From Zygnema cylindricum (taxonomy: Eukaryota > Streptophyta > Zygnematophyceae > Zygnematales > Zygnemataceae), in NCBI GenBank assembly GCA_037447655.1, contig JBBHKE010003087.1:62001-126000 (forward strand): DNA of 64,000 nucleotides, in the 5' to 3' direction. The translations under genes were made by a program, and so were the position numbers. Of this stretch, positions 10,803-23,738 are shown one piece after another. Under the pieces are notes generated by a model, which saw only the letters and a list, made by a program, of their open reading frames with translations, was not told the DNA's origin and searched no databases. Each line of letters opens with the position of its first letter. Position 1 is the stretch's first letter.

Positions 10803-11810
10803 TGCAATTCTGTGTCCTCCATTGGACCACACAATACAGGAAGCGTCTAGATAGTGGTTGACTAACCCACTTCACGCCACAACCACTGCTGCTTAGGAAG
10901 GCAAAATGACAGTTTGACTGCACCCTTGTGCAGCTTGGACTCCCCTGAGTTCGTAGCAAAAAGAATCACTGAAAATGGCCAACGAACCGATAAATTATAA
11001 GGTGGCAAAGATGCGAAGTTAATACAAACTCTCGAAGGGAGAGAGGTCACTACCTACCAAATTCTCTAAGTCCTAAACCCCTGTCACAATCCCTATCTAC
11101 TGACGTACGAGCCAATCAAATGACTGTAGGGTACAGAAAGGTACTATGACCGATGTTCTTTTTGTACGAAATGTATACGTCAATGTTATTGAGTGGACGC
11201 GTGCCCACTTTTAATTCGTCCTTATGTTCCGCGAAATTCCCGCGACCAAATGTCATCCCTCCACGTGGCGCCACGTCATGCCACGTCCATAAACGCCAAA
11301 ATGACCATTCCGCGATCTCGGCAGAGATATACTCCGTCGGATAAAATCTGATATTGAATGTCGGCCGTCAAAACATACGTGTGATTCATTTGTTTCGTGC
11401 GAGATAATGTTTCGCACTACATGACACTAGGTTCTATGTTCTTTAGTTTGTCGTGTCATTAAAAGAATTCATGGTTTTAATAGTGTTAAAATATTTATCA
11501 AACCTAATGTACCGTAACGGACTTCTACGACAGACTAGTTACAGCTAATGGCTACGCCCCGCTCTGCCGGTCAGAGGTTTGAGTCTTGACGGACTCAACC
11601 TTTTGTTGAGAGTGACATAGTCACTCTTCAGCCCTGCCTGCTTAAGCTAGGACACTAATGGCTCAGCCACTCTCTCTATCCCTGAGTGACTACGACAAGT
11701 ATGGTGGGTAGAGAGAGGAGGTGGAGGCAGGTTGTCCGCCCTTTTCTTTTCCTATTTGTAGCAAATTATTTAGACCTAGAAAATACCATATTAAACTAAT
11801 AATTTCATCA
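10803..11810 (-). mobile_element. Copia element A, 3' LTR
   Basis: Runs from TGCAATTCTGTG to AATAATTTCATCA and borders the purine tract at 11811. Related to the LTR of element B. It contains three close ACGT cores (CCACGTGGCGCCACGTCATG near 11263). Its partner 5' LTR is not found. Confidence 0.8.
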
Positions 11811-11826
11811 CTCCCCTTATTTTCTA
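11811..11826 (-). promoter_or_regulatory. Polypurine tract of copia element A
   Basis: The minus strand reads AGAAAATAAGGGGAG directly before the LTR. The same tract abuts the LTRs of element B (17845) and C (23722), as expected for the plus-strand DNA primer. Confidence 0.8.
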
Positions 11827-14685
11827 GTCCAGTTTTAACTTCAGTCCACACTTTTCTCTACAATATTTTAGCTTGGGAGAAGGTACCGGTGTTGTCATCA
11901 TATCAACCACCATGTCCTCATCTGATTCATAAACAAGATTCACAGTTTTATCCTCAACTTTTCTCTCACAAAACTCAACCTTATGTCCATATGCTTAGCT
12001 TTGAAATGATGTTTTGGATAGCAATTGCGATGGCAGCTTGGTTATTACAAAACACTTCATGCACCACCTTCTTCATATACCCCAATTATTGCAATAAGGA
12101 CTTGACCCACATTAACTCTTCCACAGCAGAACACGAGGCCATGTACTCAACCTCCATAGTTGATTGAGCAACCACCTTTTGTTGCTTACTGCTCCAACAA
12201 CATGCACCTTCCCCCACATACAACACATACCCAGAAGTGCATCACCTCATAGGTGCGTCCCCTTAACTGACATCACTCTAAGTAGTGATGTCAGTGTGCT
12301 CCCCTCCTAAATGCAACCATAACTCTCTGGTTCCCACCAGATATCTCATGACTCACTTGGCTGCCTCCCAATCTCTTTTCCTAGGATCATTAAGACTCCT
12401 ACTGAGTACTCCAAGTGCTACCGCTATATCCGGCCTAGTACAGTTCATAAAATAGATCAAACTTCCTACGACCTGCCTATAAGGGATAGACTTCATAAAC
12501 TCTCTCTTCTCTGGACTCATCTGATGATCTATGATCATCAGTCCTCCCTCTACACTCCCATCACTTACTTTTTTCAAGTCCATGGGAGTGGTACAACTCT
12601 TAGCCTTTTCCATCTAGAATTTTTCAAGGATGTTACCTATTGCTTCTTTCTGAGTAATTCTGATGATTCTTTTCCCCCTATCCCTCTCCATTTCGATCCC
12701 CAAAATGTATTTTGCCTCACCTAAATCCTTCATATCAAATCTGCCTCTAAGATCTTTCTTTAGCATATTGATCTTTCCTAAAGACTTTCTGAGCACAAGC
12801 CGATCATCCAAATAAATTGCAATAAAAATGACACCATTCTCATCCTCAAACATATAGATAGAATGGTCAGAACTGATCCGGATATACCCCAGACCGGTGA
12901 AAAACTCATATAGTTTCTTATTCCACTGTCGAGTTGTCTGCTTCAGTCCATATAAGGACTTTATAAGCCTGCACACTTTGGTCTCTTCTCCTTCCTCCAA
13001 AAATCCCTCTCGTTACCTCATGAATATCTCTTCTTCTAACTCACCATTAAGAAACGCAGTCTTAATATCCATCGGGTGAATTTCCATGACTTCCGTTGCT
13101 GCCAGACTGAGGAGAATCCTTACTGATGGGAACCGAACAATTAGAGCAAAGGTCTCCTCATAGTCAATCTCCTCCTTTTGGGTGAACCCCTTCGCTACCA
13201 ATCGAGCCTTATATCTCTCAATGGTATTATCTGGGTTCAGTTTTAGTTTCAATACCCATTTACACCCAATAGGTTTTCTTTCTGGAGGACAATCAACTAG
13301 TTCCCAAGTATTTTCTTCCATGATGGAGGCCATCTCATCATTTATGGCTCTAATCCATCTTTCTTTCTCCGGACTATTCACTGCCTCCGAACAAGACTGA
13401 GGCTCATCTGGGTGAGATAGCTTAGTTACCTTATTAGTGGCATGTTTTTCTTGTATCCTTTTGCTGCTCCTTCTCCCTCCCTCAATCTTCGAAGATGGAA
13501 TGGATGAAAGTCTTGGATTTATCCTCACTGTCTCATCGGATCCCCTGTCCATAGAAGACGGCTCTGGTCCCACGTCTTGTATCTCCTCCAAGTCCATAGG
13601 GGTATGTGAGGTTTTCGGTGAGTCTCTTGTATCTCTGATCTCCTGTGAATCTTCAATCACGGTTTCACTCATGTCCTTTTCGGGAACGACCGAGTTCTCC
13701 TCACTTTCAGACTCAAATCTGATTCTTATCTTCTTTGTATATTTGAAGGAGTCAAATGACTTCCCTTCTTCAATGACAACTAGGTGTTTGACCAGAATGA
13801 TATCTTTCTTTGCTAAGTCATAGACTCTATATCCCTTAACATCCTCATCATATCCCACAAAGTATCCAGGTTTTCCCTAAACATCTAGTTTCCAGTTTTT
13901 CCTATCCAACATACTGCATACACTATCTCCTAGTGTTTGATTCAACCTCTCTGCTACCTCATTTTGTTCCTGGTTATATGGTACAGTTTTATGGTGCTGC
14001 ACTCTCGCATCTTTCAGATATTCCTCAAACTGGTTAGAGGTATATTCCCCCCGATTATCACTCCTTATCCTCTTAATGGGGGTTTCATGCAACTTCTCAC
14101 TCCATGCTTTATATTCTTTGAAGTAAGTTTATGCTTCGGACTTTGTTTTTAGAAAGTAGACTCTAGAGTATCTAGACCAGTTATCGATTATTGTCATCAT
14201 AAACCTCTTTCGTCCAACAGAAGGTACTTTTTCAGGTCCCCAAATATCTGTGTTGACCAAATCTAATACTTTCTCACCTATATATGTGGCGGCTTTGGGA
14301 AAGGGAAGTGTGTGAGCCTTCCCTTGAGCACATCCAGTACAGTCATCCATCATTTCATTTCCCCAAACTAAATGCCTTCTACTACCCCAAGCTTTTTCAT
14401 TTCCCTCAACCTATCAAAATGCACATGCCCCAACCGCTTATGCCAAATCATCAACTTAGGAATACGAACATAGTAAGATTTCTTCTTTTCATTACTCATG
14501 TTGCTTAAACATTCCTTGGCTACCCTTATCTGCATTGAAGTAAACTTCATCCCCATACTTAGCTGTAAAGACACCCTTTCTAGTGAAGGTATCAAACTCT
14601 TTTTCATCTAACACAAACGTTGAGAGAAGATTTTTACTTAGCTGAGGAATGTAGAGTAAATCTGAGAATGCAAGTATTGAAGTCC
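11827..14685 (-). pseudogene. Copia element A pol remnant (integrase, reverse transcriptase, RNase H)
   Basis: Minus-strand frames in order 5' to 3': pre-integrase region 14607-14368 (MIWHKRLGHVHFDRL), integrase core 14353-13877 (LVNTDIWGP, SDNRGEYTSNQF, AERLNQ), integrase tail and RT start 13858-13013 (KGFTQKEEIDYEETFA), RT 13000-12614 (SLYGLKQTTRQW, IYLDDRLVL), RT end to RNase H 12613-11830 (RPDIAVALG, then WSDVS-like region). Several stops and frame changes, including a TAA at about 13010, make it non-functional. YLDDR replaces the usual YVDD. Protease and gag are missing. Confidence 0.9.
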
Positions 14686-14990
14686 TACCATGTTGGTGTT
14701 CCTAAGTTGATGATTTCGCATAAGTGGTTGGGGCATGTGCCTTTTGACAGGTTGAAGAAATGAAAAGCTTGGGGTAGTAGAATGCATTCAGTTTGAGGAT
14801 AATGAAATGATGGATGATTGTACTGGCTGTGCTCAAGGGAAGGCTCACACACTTCCCTTTCCCAAAGCCGCCACATATAGAGGTGAGAAAGTATTAGATT
14901 TGGTCCACACAGATATTTGGGGACCTGCAAAAGTACCTTCGGTTGGAGGAAAGAGGCTTATGATGACAATAACCGATGACTGGTCTATTG
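14686..14990 (+). pseudogene. Inverted copia pre-integrase/integrase fragment
   Basis: The plus strand encodes VGVPKLM, then MDDCTGCAQGKAHTLPFPKA and VLDLVHTDIWGPAKVPSVGG. This is the same part of the polyprotein that element A carries on the minus strand at 14500-14150. It starts where A's minus-strand homology stops, giving a head-to-head junction. It is a separate copia copy or an inversion. Confidence 0.85.
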
Positions 14991-15827
14991 TCCATAGCCA
15001 TTTCTAGCCATGGATTCACCCTCGGAAGCACCACAAACTACCCAAAAACAACCTAATTTGAGTCAACAGAGAATTTTACAGAAATAACAAAACAAGCTGA
15101 AACTACATTAACAGATAGTATCTAGGTTATAGAATAATCTCACGAAGTTTCAGACAAATATAATTAACAGAGTGATCACATAATTTAGTCAAAGTTGCAG
15201 AAAAGCAGTCTGCCAGTACTTTGATAAAACAGACTAACTTCACAATGAAGTAAAACACATACCAGGCACACAATAGGCAAGCAAATCTGTCACAATTTTA
15301 AAAATATAAAGAGGAACACACATTCAAAATTTCAAATAATTGTGCCAACAGATCTGAGATTAATCCTCAGATAAAATTACCAAAAATAACCATAAACAGT
15401 TTTTGGTCCAAAAAGTTCTTAAGTCCTAAAATGACTAAGTCCTACAAGTATATACAAGAGCTTACTGCTGAATGTACGGAGGCATACCAGCCGTACGCTG
15501 TCTACCAGCTACCTCTATTAATGTTGGTATACCCGAATACTTCAAGGTATGTCAAAGTGAGTAAACGTGCACTAATACTTAATACCCAAAAAGACAAAAC
15601 AATATTCGACCAAATATTTACACGTACACTCAATCTCACAAAATCGTATGTTGAGTCACGCTACGTCACTCAACGAGATTCCTTGAATTAATTCAAAAAA
15701 TCCAGATCTTCCAAAATGAACATTGTGTGATTGACGCAATTCCGCGTGGTCACAAAATCCAAACGAAATCCACGTAAGTCGTCAAATATCTTATGACATC
15801 ACAAAGTGCATTCAAGTCCACTTGCCG
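14991..15827. other. Unassigned AT-rich region before assembly gap
   Basis: No coding similarity recognised; an 86-codon frame at 15431-15691 looks ordinary but matches nothing that I know. Ends at a run of 10 N. Confidence 0.4.
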
Positions 15828-15837
15828 NNNNNNNNNN
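15828..15837. other. Assembly gap (10 N)
   Basis: Ten undetermined bases; the true gap length is unknown, so linkage across it is provisional. Confidence 1.
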
Positions 15838-16379
15838 AAGTTTTTAAGGTTTACCTGTTCCGATTATCAACATGGTTAGGATATCTTGATTTTATCCCTT
15901 CACTCCCCTCACACCTTCTCCCTCAATATTAGAACCTACTACTCCATCCGAGCCTTCTCTTTTATAAATACATCTGGTAGGAAATACAACAAGAAACCAG
16001 ATTTTATCTGGCGTCTTCGTTGGGTTTGATAGTACGTTCTTCGATTCGTTTCGATCCGGTTACTTGTTAGTAAACTTTACGTAGGAGGTATACGCATGTG
16101 TCGGCGTTGTTTGTTGTAAATCCTAAAGTACCTTATCATTTGTCCTAGGGTTTGTTTATGTCGATTATTCCATCAAACCTTAGATGTTGTCAAAGGGTTT
16201 ATTTATGTTGATTATTCCATGAAATCCTAAATGTTGTTTGTTGCGGCTGTGTACGCATATGGAGGATGCATTTCAAATGATTGTTCATTGGCCTAGCTTT
16301 GCTTAGCTTCTTGCATGATAGTTTGGGTTGCTTCTGCGGTCTATTTTAGACCAAAGAACAACATAAAGGATGGTCTACA
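15838..16379. other. No gene; short diverged duplication
   Basis: Two ~50-bp copies of GGGTTTGTTTATGTCGATTATTCCAT..AAACC..ATGTTGT near 16148 and 16197. Nothing else supported. Confidence 0.5.
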
Positions 16380-16854
16380 TAAATATTTTCTCTTCCGAGC
16401 CTACCTCATCATCCAAGATTATAACTCCCTCTTCCACACTCCCCTCACTTCCCTATTTTAGTTCTATAGGATTGGTACAACTATTAGCCTTGTCCATTTG
16501 GAATTTTTGAACATGTTTCCAATGGCCTCCATTTGAGTTAATCTTATTATCTTTCTATCATTGTCTGGCTCTACCTGAATTTCCAAATATACTTTGCTTC
16601 TCCCATATCTTTCCTCTCAAATCTTCCTTTTAGATCATTTTTCAACTTATTTATTTTATCCATAGATTTACTTAAAATAAGCAAATCATCAACGTAAATT
16701 GCAATAAAAATAATTCGTTCCTCATCTTCAAACAAATAAATTGAGTGTTATGAGCTGATCCGAATATATCTTTAACTTGTAAGAAACTCATCGAGCTTCT
16801 TGTTCAATTGTTGGAGCGCTTGTTTCAGCCCATACAAAGATTTGATCAATCGAT
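16380..16854 (-). pseudogene. Copia element D, reverse transcriptase 3' piece
   Basis: The minus strand from 16854 reads LIKSLYGLKQALQQLNK, the exact continuation of KVCR that ends at 27608. Further 3' it keeps IYVDDLLILSKSMDK-like and GEAKYI-like parts of RT. It is cut off near 16380, so RNase H and the 3' LTR of D are missing. The YGLKQ and YVDDL-type motifs are diagnostic of copia RT. Confidence 0.85.
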
Positions 16855-17844
16855 TGCAATTTTGTGTCCTCTATTGGACTACAGAATACAGGAAGCCTCT
16901 AGATAGTTATTAACTAACCCACTTCTGATAGGAACTAGTGCTACCCAAGCAGAAGTAGACAATCTGACTACACCCCTGTGCAACTTGGACTCCCTTGAGT
17001 GCGTAGGAAAAAGAATCTCTGAAAACGCCCAACCAGGCGATAAGTTATGAGGCAGTAAAATTGCCAATTTGTACAAATTCTCAAAGAGAGAGGTGACTGC
17101 CTACCAAAATTTTCTAAGTCCTGATTCTCTCAAATAACTCCTGTAGGGACCAATCACAATACTGTACCGTACCAAAAAGTACTACTGCCGGTGTTCCTTT
17201 TGTACGGCGTATGTACGACAATGCTATTAAGCAGACACGTGTCCACTTTTCACTTGTCCGTATGTTCCTCTTAATTCCCGCGACCGAATGTTATATCTCC
17301 ATGTGGCGCCAGGTCATGCCACGTCATTAAATGCCAAAGTGACCATTCCGAGATCGCGACGATGATGTGCGCCGTTAGATTTGAACCAAAACGCAATCTC
17401 AGCCGTCATAAATACTCGTGTGATATTCGTTTCGCTGTCGAAACAAAATGCATGGTATCTGTTTCAAAATAGTATCGTACTTCGTACTTTTAAAAAACTG
17501 TATCTATGCATGCTGTATACAGTTTCAGGTAAATGAATTCGTTCACTCCTAAATAAATATATATCTACCATACCATATAGCATTTAGCATTAGTCATAGT
17601 CTAATAGGATAAAGCTGACAGTTACGGACTAACCCGACAGACGGTAGGTATCGGGATCAAGTCCTGGGTCCGTCAGGTCTCTTTTTAGGAACCAACTAAA
17701 AATAACTGCCTGTTAAACTAAGGCAGCCATGGTTCAATCACCCTCTCTATCCTTAGTGACTACAACAATTATGGGGGCTAGAGAGAGGAGGTGGAGTCAG
17801 GCTGTCCGTACTTTTCTTTTCCTTTTATACCAACATATATAACA
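16855..17844 (-). mobile_element. Copia element B, 3' LTR
   Basis: From TGCAATTTTGTG to TATATAACA, next to the polypurine tract at 17845. Matches the outer parts of the B 5' LTR (22156-22508 plus 26923-27607). Carries the CGGTAGG..GGGATCAAGTCC..GTCCGTCA hairpin at about 17640. Confidence 0.85.
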
Positions 17845-20800
17845 CTCCCCTTATTTTCTAGTCTAATTTTAACTTCAGTTTTAGTTCACATTTTTCTCTG
17901 CAATATTTCAATTTAGGAGAGGGCACAGATTTTGTCATCATATCAGCCACTATTTCCTCATCATATTTATATACGAGATTCACAATCTTATATTCTACTT
18001 TTTCCCTCACTAAACTCAATCTTATGTCCATATGTTCAGCTTTGAAATAATGTTTTGGATTAGCTGCAATTGTAATGGCAACTTGATTATCACAAAACAC
18101 TTCATGCACTCCCTCTTTCATATACCCAAGTTCTTGCTACAAGGACTTGACCCACATCAATTCTTTCACACGAGAATAAGAGGCCATGTACTCAACCTTT
18201 ATAGTAGACTGAGCCACCACCTTTTGTTGCTTACTGCTCCAACAGCAAACACCTTCCCCAACATTCAACACATACCCAGAAGTGCATCTTCTCATAGGTG
18301 CGTCCCCATAACTCGCATCACTCCAAGTAGTGCTGTTAGTGTGCTCCCCACCCAAATGCAACCATAACTCTCTAGTTCCCACCAGATATCTCATGACTCA
18401 CTAGGCTGCCTCACAGCCTCTCTTCCTAGGATCCTTAAGACTGCCGATATGTCCGGCCTGGTACAGTTCATAAAATAAATCAAACTTCCTACGACCTGTC
18501 TATAAAGGATAGACTTCATAAACTCTCTCTCTTTTGGACTCATCTGATCGTCTAAAATCATCACTCCTCCTTCTACACTCCCATCACTTACTTTTTTCAA
18601 GTCCATGGAAGTGGTACAACTGTTAGCCTTTTCCATTTGGAATTTCTCAAGCATATTACCTATTGTTTCATTCTGAGTAAGTTTTATAATCTTTCTCCCC
18701 CTATCTCTCTCCATTTGGATCCCCAAAATTGCCTCACCTAAATCCTTCATATCAAATCTGCTTCTAAAATCTTTCTTTAGCCTATTAATCTTTTCCAAAG
18801 ATTTACTCAACACAAGCAGATCATCCACATAAATTGCACTAAAAATGACACCATTCTCATCTTCAAACATATAGATAGAATGGTTAGAGTTGGTCCGGAT
18901 ATATCCCAGACCAGTGAGAAACTCATTTAGTTTTTTGTTCCATTGTCAGTTTAAGTCCATATAAGTACTTTATGAGCCTGCAGACTTTGCTCTCTTCCTC
19001 ATTCTCCACGAATCTATCTGGTTGCCGCATGAAGATTTCTTTCTCTAACTCACCATTGAGAAATGCGGTCTTAATATCCATATAATGAATTTCCATGTCT
19101 TCCGCTGTTGCTAGACTGAGGAGAATCATGACTGATGGAAACCGAACAACTGGAGCAAAAGTCTCCTCATAGTCAATCCCATCTTTTTAGGTGAACCTCT
19201 TTGTTACCAAACGAGCCTTATATCTCTCAATAGTTTTATCTGGGTTCAGTTCTAGTTTAAGCACTCATTTACAGCCGATAGGTTTTTTGTCAAGTGGACA
19301 GTCCGCTAGTTCCCAAGTATTTGCTTCCATGATAGAGGCCATCTCATCATTTATGGCTCTAATCCATCTGTCTGTCTCCAAACTGTTTACTGCCTTCGAG
19401 TATGACTGAGGCTCATCTGGGTGAGATTGCTTAGTTAGCTTGTGAGCCGCTTGTTTTTCTTGAATCCTTTTGCTGCTCCTTCTCCCCCCCTCAAACTCGG
19501 AGGCTAGGATGGAGGGAAGTCTTAGATTTCTCCTTACTGTCTCATCGGCTCCCCTATCTATGGAAGCCGGTTCTGGTCCCTCCTCTTCCGTCTCCTCGAA
19601 GTCCATAGGAATATGTGAGGTTTCCGGTGAATTGCTTGTGGGTTGGATCTCCCCTGAATCTACAATCCCTGTTTCACTCATGTCCCTTTCGAGAAGGATA
19701 GAGTCCTTCTTATTTTCAGACTCAAATTTGATTCTTATCTTTTTGGTATATTTAAAAGGGTCAAATGATTTCCCTTCATCCATGACAGCTAGGTGTTTGA
19801 CCTAAATGATATCTCTCTTTGCTAAGTCATACACTCTATATCCCTTGACATCCTCATCATATCCTACAAAGTATCCGGGTTTTCCCTTAGCATCTATTTT
19901 CCAGTTTTTCTTATCCGTGTTAAGACTCTAAACTTGGCTACCAAATACTTTAAGGTGAGAGATATCTGGTTTCCTTCCCACCCATCTCTCATAAGGTGTC
20001 ATTCCTGAGGTAAGGACTCTATTTTTCATGTAGTTGGCACAGTTCATGGCCTCCGCCCAAAATCTCTTTCCTATTTTCTTGTCGGCCAACATAGTACATG
20101 CACTATCTCCTAGTGTTCGGTTCAACCTCTCAGCTACCCAATTTTGTTACGGGTTATATGGTACAGTTTTCTAGTGTTGAACTCTCTCATCTCTCAATTA
20201 TTCCTCAAACTGATTAGAGGTATATTCCCCCCCATTATCACTCCTTATCCTCTTAATGGGGGTTCCATGCAACTTCTCACTCCAAGCTTTATATATTCTT
20301 TGAAGTAAGTTGATGTTTCAAACTTTGGTTTTAGGAAGTAGACTCTAGAGTATCTAGACCAGTCATCGGTTATTGTCAACATAAACTTCTTTCCTTTAAC
20401 CGAAGGCACTTTTGCAGGTCCCCAGATATCTGTGTGGACTAGATCTAGTACCTTCTCACCTCTATATGTGGCGGCTTTGGGAAAGGGAAGTCTGTGAGCC
20501 TTACCTTGAGAACAACCACTACAATCATTCATCATTTCATTATCCCCAAACTAAATGACTTCTACTTCCCCAAGCTTTTTCATTTCCCTCAGCCTATCAT
20601 AGTGCGGGATGCCTCTGATGCGTCTATCTGAAATCATCAACTTAGGAACACCAACATAGTAAGCATTCTTCTTTTCATTACTCGGGTTAAGCCTAAACAT
20701 TTTTTCGCTACCCTTATCTGCCGTAAAGTAAACTTCATCCTCATACTTAGCTGTAAAGACTCCCTTTCTAGTGAAGGTATTAAACTCTTTGTCATCTAAC

Positions 20801-22155
20801 ACAAATGTAGAGACAATATTTGAACTCAGCTGAGGAATATAGAGCACATCTGAGAAATTGAGTATAAAAGTCTTACCCTCTACTAAGAATTTCAGATCAA
20901 TTCATCCCACTAGATCTGTAGTAACCACTCTCCCATCCCCATACTTTGTTTCTACAGTAGGGATTTTCCTTAGCTTAGTGAAGAGGTCCTTCTCACGACA
21001 CATATGCATGGATGCACCTGAGTCGATGATCCATCCTTCCTGTGGAGATTCCCGAATCGCTCCAAAGGCACACTTTTGTTTCCGAGGGATCTCCTTGTCC
21101 TCTAGACTCTCGTCAAGAAGAAGCTCCCCATCCTCCTCAGAGGACTCGTCCTCGGTCTCTCCTGTCACCTTTGTGACCAAAAGTGCCTTTTTCTTTCCTC
21201 TGGAAGAACCTCCTCCATGGTTCTCTTGGAGCCCTAGCTCCGATTGCTAGACACAATCCGCGATAAAGTGTCCCGACTTTTTGCAAAAATGACATAGGCC
21301 CTTTGGGGACCTTGGTCCTCTAGGCTGAACTCTTTCTCCTTTGTATGGTTTTTTCGGGTCCGGTTTCCACATGTCCCCTCCGGCAGCTAGAGCTTGAACG
21401 CTCTTTCCTCCTCTCCTGATTTAAATCGTGTTCTCTTGCAAAAGTATCATGCGGACCAATGTATTCCACTTCCATGAACTATCAGTCATTTCTGTACTCT
21501 GTACATTATATTCTCATACTCGTCGCGTAACTTCATGATAAGAGTGTTAACCTTCATCTTCATTGTACCTGTCCATGCGGCACTCTCCATCTCCATATAC
21601 AAACAAGAAATATCATTACTGTAGTCTAACATCTTTCCCCCTTTGTATGTATAATTTCCCAACTTTTGCTCTGCCAACTGGAGCTCTTGCATTGTACCAG
21701 CTCTATAGATCTCTATCAAACTCACCCACAACTCCTCGGCCTTGTAAACGTGATGGTGAGGAGGTTCGAAAGCTTGTGTGAGGTGTCTCAGAATGAAACT
21801 CTTGGCAACCATGTTGGTGTCTTCCCACATTTGAGTATCGGTCTCCACGCTCTTCACAATCGCCACTCCGGGTGTCGTGGGAATAGGAGCAATAGGAGTA
21901 AGAGGTGTCTCCTTTTCTTTCCCCTTTTCCGGCACACTGCTGTCCCCATCATCTGCCTCCTCTACTGCAACAAATGTTGCTACAGAAATCCTTATTCTAC
22001 CAAATCTCGGTGGTGTTCCCTGAGGTGGACTTTTCACTTGTCCACTAATAATACCTCAGTATCGTTTTTCACACAAAGCTCCTATCAACATGGCTTTTCG
22101 ATAGTTAAACCCTGATCCATTGAAGATGGGTACCCTAGAGGGTAGGCCGATAACT
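17845..22155 (-). pseudogene. Copia element B gag-pol, full length but broken
   Basis: Minus-strand order: gag 22037-21486 (UBN2-type), zinc knuckle 21300-21247 (CHFCKKSGHFIADC), protease about 21060-20900 (IIDSGASMHMC), pre-integrase 20847-20551, integrase 20535-19800 (VHTDIWGPAKVP, WAEAMNCANYMKNR), linker and RT start 19783-19265, RT 19129-18391 (IYVDDLLVLSKS, intact YVDD), RNase H 18394-17858 (WSDASYGD, FCDNQVAI). The catalytic residues of protease (DSG), RT (YVDD) and RNase H (SDAS) are visible. The polyprotein is split by stops and frameshifts. Internal length 4.3 kb is normal for copia. Confidence 0.92.
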
Positions 22156-22508
22156 TGCAATTCTGTGTCCTCCATTGGACTACAGAATACAGAAAGCCTC
22201 TAGATAGTTATTAGCTAACCCACTTTCAATGGCAACCACTGCTACCCAAGCAGACAAGTAGACAATATAACTCCACCTTTGTGCACTTTGGACTCCCCTA
22301 AGTGCGTAGGAAAACGAATCTCTGAAAACGCACAACCAGGCGATAAGTTATGAGGCAGTAAAAATGCCAATTTGTACAAACTCTCAAAGAGAGAGGTGAC
22401 TGCCTACCAAATTTCTAAGTCGTGATTCTCTCAAAAAACTATTATCTACTGAAGTACGGACCAATCAGAATACTGTACCGTACCAAAAAGTAATACTGCC
22501 GGTGTATT

Positions 22509-23721
22509 TGAAACTCTGAGACCTCCATTGGCCCTCAGAGTATGCAGATCCAAAAGAAGCTAATCTAGATAGTGCCGACTCCAAGTTAATATAAACCCAG
22601 GTGACTGACCCCTTGACAGTCACAATCCCAATATAGATTCACCCCTGTGAAATAACACTTTCTGTGTGCTCAGTTCCACCACAGAATGCAAAGTTAGAAT
22701 ATGAGATTTGGACACATTCACCCACTTTGACTTTCCCTTAGAAATGCAGCCACCCTGGCAGACAAAAACTCTGACCAACTACACCCCTGTGTAGCGTGGA
22801 CTCCCCTGAGTCCGCAGAAAAAAATAATCACTGAAAATGGTCAAGTAAATTGATAGTTATGGCTGGCCAAAGTTTGCCATTTATACAGGGTGCTCTCTAA
22901 GAGAGGCATCTGCCTACCCAAAATTTTCTAAGTCCTATTCCCTCTCTAAAACTCTATCTACTGAAGTACGGCACCAATCAAATTACTGTGACGTACAGAA
23001 AAGTACAGGTGTCGGTGTACTTTATGTACGGCCATTGTACGACATGGCCAAAATGTCGACACGTGTCAAATCAGGATTAGTTCCTGTAATCTCCGGAATT
23101 CCCGTAGTCCAATGTTATCACGCCACGTGTCATCTGTCGTGGCAAATACCGTAAAACGCCAAAAATGCCTTTTTCCGTGATCGCGGCGCCTATCGTGGCC
23201 GTCCGATCAAAACCGGCTATAATCCTAGCCGCTGAAATTCGACGCGCGGTATTTGTTTCGCTATCGAAACAAATGCGGGGTATTTGTTTCACTATCGAAA
23301 AAAATGCGCGGTAGCCGTTCTGTCCCCATACCGTACTTCGTACTAAATCAAACTGTATCTATGTACTAAGTATCTATTAGCCGTTAAACGGATTAATCTA
23401 CATATGACGATTTATATATTTATCAAACCCTATATATCGTAATATTTGTTCTACACATAATGGCTAGAGCTAATGGCTAAAGCGGATTGACGGACGGTAG
23501 GTACCAGGATCAATTCCTGGGTCCGTCAACTAACTTTTGGTAAGTCTACCTAATTTACCCCCTATCTTCTCTAGAGAGCCTAGGCAGCCATGGCTCTAGC
23601 TCCCTATCCAACCTTCAGTGACTACAACAATTGTGGGGGCTTGGAGAGGGGAGTTAGATGCAGACCGCCTCAGCTCTTTTTCTATCCTAATACAGACCTA
23701 GAAAATACTCAAATATCAACA
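22509..23721 (-). mobile_element. Copia element C, 3' LTR
   Basis: 1213 bp from TGAAACTCTGAG to ATATCAACA. It differs from the 5' LTR at only scattered positions by eye, indicating a young insertion. It carries CCAAT and TATA motifs in reverse complement and the hairpin at 23488-23528. Confidence 0.92.
23488..23528 (+). other. tRNA-like acceptor/T-arm hairpin in LTR
   Basis: TGACGGAC pairs with GTCCGTCA (8 bp). Inside, CCAGG pairs with CCTGG around the 7-nt loop ATCAATT. GATCAATTC fits the Pol III B-box consensus GWTCRANNC. Copies are at 26689-26729, 31582-31622 and, on the other strand, about 3879-3914 and 2585-2620. Confidence 0.6.
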
Positions 23722-23738
23722 CTCCCCTTATTTTCTAG
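23722..23738 (-). promoter_or_regulatory. Polypurine tract of copia element C
   Basis: The minus strand reads CTAGAAAATAAGGGGAG immediately before the 3' LTR, identical in core to those of A and B. Confidence 0.8.

Noticed and set aside
17845-22155. Element B as an active autonomous copia
   Set aside because: All catalytic domains are visible, but several frameshifts and stops break the polyprotein.
23488-23528. A tRNA gene
   Set aside because: Only acceptor-like and T-arm-like stems exist; D and anticodon arms are absent, and every copy lies in an LTR.
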